Assembly (NCBI GenBank): GCA_036257895.1
Contig: DATAES010000160.1
Location: 1 to 27,805 of the forward strand
Source: DATAES01 sp036257895
GTDB lineage: Bacteria > Actinomycetota > Acidimicrobiia > Acidimicrobiales > JACDCH01
Length of the DNA stretch: 27,805 nt
Direction of reading: 5' to 3'
The notes beneath the pieces are model-generated. The model saw nothing but the letters and a program-made list of their open reading frames with translations, did no database searches and was not told the DNA's origin. Every line of letters begins with the position of its first letter. Positions within the stretch are counted from its first letter, which is position 1. The position numbers were made by a program, and so were the translations under genes. This document shows positions 22,410 through 27,805 of this stretch, one piece after another.

Positions 22410-23269
22410 GCCTTCGCGATCACCTCGTCGCCGTATCGGGCAAGGGCGTCGTGGATGTTGTCTGCGTCGAACGCAAGCGGAGGGATCACGATGCGCTCGA
22501 CCCCGAGGTCGGCCAGCCGTGCAACGCTGTCGAGCGCGTCGGGTCCGAGCGCGTCCTCACCACCTGAGGTGAGCTCGATCGCGTCCGGATCTCGCCCCGC
22601 ATCCGTGGCGGCGTCGCGCATCACGGCGACGAGGTGTTCGAAGTCGCCTTTGCCGGGGAAGAAGCCGTCGCCCAATCGACCCGCCCGGCGCGCCGCAGCA
22701 TCGGTGTGGCCGCCGATCACGATCGGCACCGAGCTCTGCGCGGGATGCGGGCGGCAGATCGCGTTTGTGAACGACACGAACTCGCCCTGGTAGGTCGGCA
22801 GATCCTGCGTCCAGAGCGCTCGCATGGCAGCGATGTTCTCGTCGAGTCGTCTGCCCCGACGCTCGAAGGGCACACCGATGGCCTCGAACTCCTCGCGCAA
22901 CCATCCAACGCCGACGCCAAGGGTCACGCGGCCGTTCGAAAGCAGGTCGAGAGTCGCGACCTCCTTCGCGGTCACGACGGGATTACGTTCGGCGAGTATG
23001 AGGATGCCAGTGGCGAGGCGAATCGTGTTCGTCGCGGCGGCCACGTAGGCCAGCCAGACGAGCGGGTCCGGGATGTCGACGTCGTCCGTCCCCGGCATGC
23101 GCCCGCTGTCGGAGTACGGGTACTCGGATTCGTAGCGGGCAGGGACGACCACATGTTCCACGGCCCACAGCGATTCGAACCCTGACGCTTCCGCGGCCTG
23201 CGCGATGGCGACCGCGCCTTCGGCGCGCGTGAATCCGAGCACGTTCGCAAACATGATCCCGAACTTCAT
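22406..23269 (-). CDS. LLM-class F420-dependent oxidoreductase (TIGR03619-like)
   Basis: A 287-residue luciferase-like TIM barrel. It begins MKFGIMFANVLGFTRAEGAVAIAQAAEASGFESLWAVEHVVVPARY and contains AATNTIRLATGILILAERNPVVTAKEVATLDLLSNGRVTLGVGVGWLREEFEAIGVPFERRGRRLDE and SVPIVIGGHTDAAARRAGRLGDGFFP, the F420-type family blocks. The catalytic substrate is unknown. It overlaps the TIGR00725-like gene downstream (ATGA). The 54-nt repeat lies 34 bases beyond its start codon, upstream on the minus strand, so its own promoter must be short or it is read from farther upstream. Confidence 0.88.
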   Translation of the reverse strand: MKFGIMFANVLGFTRAEGAVAIAQAAEASGFESLWAVEHVVVPARYESEYPYSDSGRMPGTDDVDIPDPLVWLAYVAAATNTIRLATGILILAERNPVVTAKEVATLDLLSNGRVTLGVGVGWLREEFEAIGVPFERRGRRLDENIAAMRALWTQDLPTYQGEFVSFTNAICRPHPAQSSVPIVIGGHTDAAARRAGRLGDGFFPGKGDFEHLVAVMRDAATDAGRDPDAIELTSGGEDALGPDALDSVARLADLGVERIVIPPLAFDADNIHDALARYGDEVIAKA

Positions 23270-23303
23270 CCCGGGACATTACGCCTGACCTGTTCTTTCC
23301 CCA

Positions 23304-23357
23304 TCCGAATGTTGGTGCGCCGTGGCCCCTCTGGGGGCCACGACGACCCGGAGTTCG
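23304..23357. repeat. 54-nt dispersed repeat, copy 2, with terminator-like hairpin
   Basis: This copy matches 4776-4829 except for two changes: A to G in the loop and G to A at the end of the right arm. The stem is nine perfect base pairs (23321-23329 with 23334-23342) with two more pairs past one mismatch, a loop of TCTG, and the same conserved flanks (TCCGAATGTTGGTG and CCCGGAGTTCG). It lies 16 bases past the stop of the minus-strand gene at 23374, the same spacing as copy 1, and just upstream of the LLM gene. It may end transcription of the mau-like cassette. Confidence 0.85.
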
Positions 23358-23373
23358 GAGGCGGTTCGGTCCT

Positions 23374-23856
23374 TCAGGAGATGGTGATCGTGTCGAGGAT
23401 CGAGTTCACGACCGGGACGGTGCGGACGCAACGGGCGTAGGACCCGAAGACCACGTAGAGACAGAAAGCCCGACCCGCGATCGTGAAGAACCGTTGCACG
23501 CCGCCTTGACCTTCGAGCAGGCGCTGCAACTGCATCGTGCTGACATCCGTTGCGACGAGACGGGGGATCGAGGTCGCCGCGAAGAGCGGCGTGTTGGCGC
23601 TCTGCGCGCCGTGCTCGAACAGCACGATGAGGAGGTCGGTGCTCGTCATGAGCTCGACGGCGCCACCGCCGTAGTCGCCGGTGTCCGGCGGCAACGGGAA
23701 GCTGGCGACGTGCAGCACCGCACCGGTCGTCTCTTGTTGCGCCGCCATTGCGCTCGCGGGGCGTAACCCACTCGGTTCGGGCGACCGCGTGTATATACGG
23801 CCGTCCCAACCGGCCGGCACGTCGACTGCGATGCCCGAGCCCGCGAGGCCGCTCAT
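23374..23856 (-). CDS. Uncharacterised protein, last gene of the mau-like cassette
   Basis: A 160-residue protein with no signal peptide or recognised domain. It begins MSGLAGSGIAVDVPAGWDGRIY and contains several beta-rich blocks (AVLHVASFPLPPDTGDYG, DLLIVLFEHG, RRLVATD-like and a C-terminal FCLYVVFGSYARCVRTVPVVNSILDTITI). The pattern VDVPxGWxGRIY suggests a mostly beta, soluble domain. It overlaps the membrane protein upstream by ATGA and is therefore co-translated with the cassette. No function is proposed. The 54-nt hairpin repeat starts 16 bases after its stop. Confidence 0.6.
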   Translation of the reverse strand: MSGLAGSGIAVDVPAGWDGRIYTRSPEPSGLRPASAMAAQQETTGAVLHVASFPLPPDTGDYGGGAVELMTSTDLLIVLFEHGAQSANTPLFAATSIPRLVATDVSTMQLQRLLEGQGGVQRFFTIAGRAFCLYVVFGSYARCVRTVPVVNSILDTITIS

Positions 23857-24437
23857 GCGTACCCCGCAAGCGCGATCACGGCGAGGACACCGATCAGAAC
23901 TTGCAAGATGACGCCGAGTCGGGCGTTTCCGGCGGCGCGGGCGTCGAGCCGGCGGTGGAACGTGCGCAACTCGTCAGGTGAATCGATGTTCCGGGCCAGC
24001 AGCAGCGACAGTCCGCGCAGCGCGCCGAACGTGAATCCGACCACAGCGCCGGCTGCGATGGATCCCGTGAGGACGGCGAGAGCAAAGGCGACGTACGTGG
24101 CCGCACTCGTCACGACAGTGACCACCCCGAAGCCGAGTTGCGCGCCGAACCCGACGCCGTACACCCAACCGCGGTAGCGGTGAAGCCAGTCCTCGTTGAC
24201 CTGCCGTTTGATGGTGGGTACGTGCGTCGCGTCGAGCAGTGCGCCGGCGACCGCGAGCAGTACGACGAGCAGCGCATCGGTCGTGCTCGACCGCTCGGGC
24301 AGCCACGAGCCGAGCCAGCCACACAGCGCGCCCAGGGTCGTACCGCCGACGATCGAACCGGCCACGAAGGCTGTCGCGGTGACGCCGAATCGGTTGTGCC
24401 GTCCCCGCTCACCGAGCGGAGTGATGCTGGAGAGCAT
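23853..24437 (-). CDS. Polytopic membrane protein of the mau-like cassette
   Basis: A 194-residue integral membrane protein with about five or six hydrophobic helices. The opening MLSSITPLGERGRHNRFGVTATAF, then AGSIVGGTTLGALCGWLG, and a Gly/Ala-rich helix ATYVAFALAVLTGSIAAGAVVGFTFGALRGLSLL are visible. The end carries the basic RTFHRRLDARAAGNARLGVILQVLIGVLAVIALAGYA. The ATG at 24437 follows a GAGG site. It starts 80 bases after the MauD-like gene's stop, on the same strand, and overlaps the next gene by ATGA, so it is part of the cassette by context only. No known family is assigned. Confidence 0.6.
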   Translation of the reverse strand: MLSSITPLGERGRHNRFGVTATAFVAGSIVGGTTLGALCGWLGSWLPERSSTTDALLVVLLAVAGALLDATHVPTIKRQVNEDWLHRYRGWVYGVGFGAQLGFGVVTVVTSAATYVAFALAVLTGSIAAGAVVGFTFGALRGLSLLLARNIDSPDELRTFHRRLDARAAGNARLGVILQVLIGVLAVIALAGYA

Positions 24438-24517
24438 CGATGCTCCTCACGGTGACCATGTCGAACGTACGGCGCCGACGACTGCCGACGCGATGCCGGC
24501 CCAGAACACGAGCGGGC

Positions 24518-25201
24518 TCACTCGCCACGGTCCGGGTGAAGACTCGGATGACCAGGCTCGATCCCGGCCGTCCGCAACTCCGCGTTCACGCGCGACGGGC
24601 GGTCCTGCGGGCGGCCATCGTCCAACGACTGTGCCATGAGATCGCGCACCTGGTCCCAAGTCGTCGCAGCACCCTCGCCGATGACGTCACCGTTCGAGCC
24701 GTCCAGCAGGACGAAGTACGGCGCGCCAGGGATCCGATAGTCCGCCCAGGCCGCGCTCGACAGCACGGTGTGCACGCCGGAGGGCGCCAGCTTGCGGATC
24801 GTCGCCGGGCTCTCGGCTTCCGAGCCCTTCGTCACGATCAGCAATCTCGCCCGTCCCGGTACCGACAGACGGCGGTCGGCGAAGGCATCCCAGAAGCCTC
24901 GGCACGTCAGGCACGTGCTCGACAGGAAGGCAAGAAGTGTGCGGTGGTCGACACCCGCAACTGCGAACGTGACCGGGGCGCCGGATGGGTCGATGCCGGC
25001 GACGTCGACCGCTGGTGCTCCGTCCGTGCGTTCGGGCGACGTGAGACCGGTCGGGCTCTGCGCCTCGGGGGCGTCGGGGTCGAGGCTGACGCCGAGCGAT
25101 TGCAGCGCGCGCAGGATCTCCGCGTGACTGCGCAGTAGCCCGGCCACGAGCAGCGAGAGCAGGCCGACGGCAACGGCGAGGATCGAGACGAGCGCGACCA
25201 T
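24518..25201 (-). CDS. MauD-like membrane-anchored thioredoxin
   Basis: A 227-residue protein with one N-terminal membrane helix (residues about 2-24) and a periplasmic-type thioredoxin-like domain. The redox-active pair is Cys97-Leu-Thr-Cys100 in SSTCLTCRGFW, and the cis-Pro is Pro161 in GAPYFVLLDG. This form fits TlpA/MauD proteins, which handle disulfides in the maturation of the Cys-rich methylamine dehydrogenase small subunit. In this genome it follows the Cys-rich MauA-like protein by 18 bases, with a GAGG site just before the start. No MauG-type gene is present here. Its substrate is most likely the upstream-encoded protein (inferred). Confidence 0.78.
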   Translation of the reverse strand: MVALVSILAVAVGLLSLLVAGLLRSHAEILRALQSLGVSLDPDAPEAQSPTGLTSPERTDGAPAVDVAGIDPSGAPVTFAVAGVDHRTLLAFLSSTCLTCRGFWDAFADRRLSVPGRARLLIVTKGSEAESPATIRKLAPSGVHTVLSSAAWADYRIPGAPYFVLLDGSNGDVIGEGAATTWDQVRDLMAQSLDDGRPQDRPSRVNAELRTAGIEPGHPSLHPDRGE

Positions 25202-25219
25202 GTCTTCCTCAGACGCGAG

Positions 25220-26080
25220 TCAGCTCTTGCCGCCGAGGATGAACCACCCCGACCAGTTGCCGGCCGCGTCGCGCACGATCTGCCATGCCGCGCCGTCCAG
25301 GCCGCGCGCCACAACGAGGATCTTGCCGTCCGGCGTGACGGTTGCGTCCGGTCCCGACGACAGCCCACCACCCAAGGTGAACCAGCCCTCGTTGTCGCGC
25401 TTCGCCCACAGCGCGGCATCGGTGCCTCGGACGAACACCCATTGATGGCCGGTGTTGTCGACGGTGATGGCAGGTGCGGGCGGCAAGTCTTCTTCCTCCT
25501 TCTTCGGGGGCGGGTCGGGCGCATGAAGGCACGGCGCATCATGGAACGCGGTTGCCTGATCGGTCGCGCTGGCGGTCGTGCACGACGGGTCGATGACCCA
25601 AGGCGGTGTGCAGGTGATGACACGGCACACGATGGGGCCGACCTGCGGGATCTCCTGATGGCACTGGCCGTAGCGGAAGAAGTTGCAACAGCTGACCCGA
25701 TTTCCGCACGACCCGTTCGCACACGTGCAGCCACACGGGTACGTGAGCTGGTTGCAGTCCATGTAGTAACGAGGACCCGTGCAGAACGGCGTCCCGTCGG
25801 CCTTCCACCATCCCGCGGTGACGGTCCCCGCGGGGCATTGGTTGCGGCCGGTGATGGTGCAGCAGAACTCGGTGTACCCGTCACAACAAGGAGTTCCGCA
25901 CGAGCACGGCTGGCCGCGACATTGGCACGCGGCGGCGAATGCGGTCATGGGCCGCAGGACATAGTCGAGCGGGTTCGTCGCCAGAGCGGAGCCGACCACC
26001 GCGCTGCGGATCAGCATGCCTCGGCGGTTGGTGCGCGACTCGAGGACCGACGTCACCTTGTCGGCCAGCCAGCGGCTCAT
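25220..26080 (-). CDS. Exported Cys-rich MauA-like protein with C-terminal lectin-type blades
   Basis: A 286-residue protein. Residues 15-50 have a twin-arginine-like pattern (SRTNRRGMLIRSAVV, then AFAA). Residues 52-184 contain 22 cysteines, an even number, spaced like the disulfide-rich small subunit of methylamine dehydrogenase: a CPAG segment, GWW at 91-92 where the first TTQ tryptophan belongs, and a CGCTC-CGN block. Where the second TTQ tryptophan would be, the sequence reads IVC (150-152), so it is probably Val. The Pro-rich, acidic linker at 186-205 leads to two propeller-type blades at 206-284 (VFVRGTDAALW and ARGLDGAAW with GWFTLGG and GWFILGG ends), as in PLL-type lectins. Export, disulfide folding and lectin-type binding are inferred. 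MauE's stop overlaps its start by ATGA. Confidence 0.65.
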   Translation of the reverse strand: MSRWLADKVTSVLESRTNRRGMLIRSAVVGSALATNPLDYVLRPMTAFAAACQCRGQPCSCGTPCCDGYTEFCCTITGRNQCPAGTVTAGWWKADGTPFCTGPRYYMDCNQLTYPCGCTCANGSCGNRVSCCNFFRYGQCHQEIPQVGPIVCRVITCTPPWVIDPSCTTASATDQATAFHDAPCLHAPDPPPKKEEEDLPPAPAITVDNTGHQWVFVRGTDAALWAKRDNEGWFTLGGGLSSGPDATVTPDGKILVVARGLDGAAWQIVRDAAGNWSGWFILGGKS

Positions 26081-26607
26081 CGAGCACGAATGGGTGTCAG
26101 CACTGCAGGCAGCGCGGTGAGCACCAGATAGCAGAGTTGCACCGAGATCAGTACGAGCAGCAGGAACGGTGCGGCGTGCCACGGCTGATCAGCGAGGACG
26201 TCGACCGGTTTCGGTAGTTCCCCTGCGGCGGCGATCAGCAGGACCACGGCCGCCGTCACGTTCAGGGCAAGGTGCACCACGCTGGGCGGGGTGTCGCGTT
26301 GGCCGAAGCAGCCGCACGACTGCAGTGGCGATCCGGACAGCAACGCGGCAGCGACGAACGCCGCGAACGCCAGGTACGCCGCGGCCGCGAGAGCGAGCCA
26401 GGCGCGGGCGCCGGTCACCAGCGCGGCAACGCCGAGCACGACCTCAATGGCACCGAGGGCGCGCACCAGACCCGGACGACTGGGCAGGTGCATCGCGCGC
26501 AACGCGCCGACGGTCGCGGCGGGACGGCGAACCTTGAAGGCACCGGCAAGGGCGAGCAGGGCGGTCAGGACGAGAACGGGTCCGGACAGCGCCTCCACCC
26601 GCCACAC
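26077..26607 (-). CDS. MauE-like redox-associated membrane protein
   Basis: A 176-residue membrane protein with about four or five helices (about 8-24, 46-66, 70-92, 108-128 and 148-170). It has the signature Cys98-Gly-Cys100-Phe-Gly that marks MauE/DoxX-type redox membrane proteins. MauE is needed for the small methylamine dehydrogenase subunit, probably working with MauD to move electrons or make disulfides. The GTG at 26607 is used, and a second GTG nine bases later is possible. It begins the cassette, overlaps the Cys-rich gene by ATGA and should pair with the thioredoxin gene downstream. The family assignment is good, and the specific role is by analogy. Confidence 0.8.
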   Translation of the reverse strand: MWRVEALSGPVLVLTALLALAGAFKVRRPAATVGALRAMHLPSRPGLVRALGAIEVVLGVAALVTGARAWLALAAAAYLAFAAFVAAALLSGSPLQSCGCFGQRDTPPSVVHLALNVTAAVVLLIAAAGELPKPVDVLADQPWHAAPFLLLVLISVQLCYLVLTALPAVLTPIRAR

Positions 26608-26669
26608 CCTACGAGACCGTTGCGGGCGGTCAGGACTCGACGATCAGGACGCGACGATCAAGACAGGGA

Positions 26670-27779
26670 TCAAGACACGGCGGCGAGTTGCTCGACCCAC
26701 TGTCCATCGCCCGACGGGCGCGTCGAGCCGAGTTCGTGGAAACGCTCGAGGACGTCCGCGCGCCCAGGGCCGTCTCCGATGGCGCGCTCGACCTCGGCGA
26801 GCGTGATGCGCATCGTCTCGGTGCGGCGCGTTCCGAGCGAATCGGTCAGCGCACGGTCCCAGATGCGGCCGATCATGTCGGCACCGGTGTAGGTGCGGCC
26901 CGATTCGCCGACGAAGGTCCGGTCGCGCATCTCGGACAGCACGGTGCGCAGGTACTCGACGTGCGGCGTCTCGTCCGACCGGATGTACGACACCAGCCGT
27001 GCTGCCTCGCCGTCACCGGCGACGAGCTCGTCGTCGGACAACAGCGTCTCTGCCCATGCGAACAAGTGGAAGGCGGAGATCTCGATCAACAACAGTCGGG
27101 TCATCCGCTCGATCAACGACTCCAGGTCGAAGTCGATGTCGTCCGGCAGCACCCGATTCGCCATCGCGGCCGCTCGCAGCGCGGCGAAGTCGGGCTGTCC
27201 GCCCGACGGTCCGGTCACGCCCATGCGCATGAGCATTCGCTGCGTCTCGTCCTCGGTCACGGGGTTCTCGAACGCGATGTCGCGCGCCGCGAACCACATT
27301 TCGTTGTGGCCCGCTTCGTCGCCGTGACCGGCCTCGTCACGCGCGTGTGCCTCGTACAGCCCGCGTTGCAGATGAGTCATCGCCGTGCCGTTGATCTCTT
27401 CCGCGAACGCACGCTGCAGATCGGGGACGACCGAGTTGCGGATGACCGAGCCGAAGCCCTCGACCGTGCCGATGCGGGTGAGGGTGGCAATGATCGGCTG
27501 CGAGATGCCCTCGCTGATCAGATGACGCGACTGCGCCACGTTCGGATAGGGCTCTGGCCACGTATCGAGCGGCACGCCGAGCAACTCCGTGCCGAACTGC
27601 TCGCCATGTTGCTGCTGCCACGCACCGATCGCCGGGACCCGGCCCTTCGTCCGGGGGGAGACGTAGCTGCCGTCCTCGACGAAGCCGCCGTGGCAGCGCC
27701 GCCCGCCGGCCAAGAGCGGCTCGGCGTAGTCGTGCGAGGCCAGCAGCTCGTCGGGGGTGTACTCGGTCTGCAGCGTCAT
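26670..27779 (-). CDS. Ferritin-like di-iron protein of unknown function
   Basis: A 369-residue protein, mostly helical, with an E-ExxH-E-ExxH arrangement typical of ferritin-like di-iron enzymes: Glu127/128 in FAEEINGTAMTHL, Glu155-x-x-His158 in DEAGHNEMWFAARD, Glu233 in LLLIEISAFHLFAW, and Glu270-x-x-His273 in SDETPHVEYL. The first ExxH motif is doubled, as DEAGHG is followed directly by DEAGHN (residues 148-158). This suggests either a tandem copying event or a second candidate site. No signal peptide is seen. The substrate or product is unknown, and candidates are oxygenase, aldehyde-related or rubrerythrin-like chemistry. The ATG at 27779 gives a conventional N-terminus. It precedes the mau-like cassette by 62 bases on the same strand. 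Confidence 0.65.
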   Translation of the reverse strand: MTLQTEYTPDELLASHDYAEPLLAGGRRCHGGFVEDGSYVSPRTKGRVPAIGAWQQQHGEQFGTELLGVPLDTWPEPYPNVAQSRHLISEGISQPIIATLTRIGTVEGFGSVIRNSVVPDLQRAFAEEINGTAMTHLQRGLYEAHARDEAGHGDEAGHNEMWFAARDIAFENPVTEDETQRMLMRMGVTGPSGGQPDFAALRAAAMANRVLPDDIDFDLESLIERMTRLLLIEISAFHLFAWAETLLSDDELVAGDGEAARLVSYIRSDETPHVEYLRTVLSEMRDRTFVGESGRTYTGADMIGRIWDRALTDSLGTRRTETMRITLAEVERAIGDGPGRADVLERFHELGSTRPSGDGQWVEQLAAVS

Positions 27780-27805
27780 GGGGTCATCGTAACTCTTTGC
27801 AGTAT

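Noticed and set aside
26630..26680. Short repeats GACGATCAGGAC and GACGATCAAGAC between the MauE-like and ferritin-like genes
   Set aside because: Only two or three imperfect units; too few and too short to call a regulatory array.
1..27805. CRISPR array
   Set aside because: No regularly spaced direct repeats are seen, and the Cas4-like nuclease has no cas neighbours.

Overview
The window is high-GC DNA with strong G/C third-position bias, many GTG and TTG starts, ATGA/TTGA/TGATG stop-start overlaps, two F420-type luciferase-like oxidoreductases and the actinobacterial DUF501-Ppx/GppA pair. This points to an actinobacterium, most likely a member of the Acidimicrobiia. That placement is an inference from gene content, not from a phylogenetic marker.

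Layout. (1) 1-3393, plus strand: the tail of a molybdenum-hydroxylase (CO dehydrogenase type) maturation operon: CoxE-like VWA protein (cut by the window edge), XdhC-like protein, MobA-like nucleotidyltransferase and CoxG-like SRPBCC protein, followed by a VOC protein. (2) 3400-4772: DUF501 protein and Ppx/GppA phosphatase, ending in a strong hairpin that lies inside a 54-nt repeat. (3) 4846-6987: a lipoprotein divergent from an aminotransferase-acetyltransferase pair. (4) 6994-11094, minus strand: NTF2-like protein, enoyl-CoA hydratase, atypical SDR, PlsC-like acyltransferase and a RecB/Cas4-like nuclease with a probable Fe-S cluster. The nuclease shares a mirrored, apparently leaderless promoter pair with a small plus-strand gene at 11229. 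(5) 11547-17860: an accessory-looking stretch that starts at a tRNA with anticodon TAA. It holds two decayed gene remnants (an RsbW-like ATPase tail and a possible transposase tail), then a compact operon of a divergent NRAMP-like transporter, two PRC-barrel-type proteins and a 33-residue membrane peptide, then a methyltransferase, a CHRD protein and two small genes followed by a 16-bp hairpin. (6) 17863-23269: an acetyltransferase, two LLM oxidoreductases, a 2-oxoglutarate/Fe(II) dioxygenase, a membrane-anchored metallopeptidase and a LOG/TIGR00725 protein. (7) 23304-26607, minus strand: a second copy of the 54-nt repeat and a five-gene cassette resembling part of a methylamine dehydrogenase (mau) locus. 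(8) 26670-27779: a ferritin-like di-iron protein.

The most interesting system is the cassette in (7). A MauE-like membrane protein, a Cys-rich Tat-type protein resembling the MauA small subunit and a MauD-like thioredoxin are encoded together, with two unrecognised proteins downstream. No large subunit (MauB) or MauG is encoded in the window. The second tryptophan that would form the TTQ cofactor appears to be replaced, and a lectin-like propeller tail is fused at the C-terminus. It looks like a mau-derived disulfide-folding pathway serving an exported Cys-rich protein other than classical methylamine dehydrogenase.
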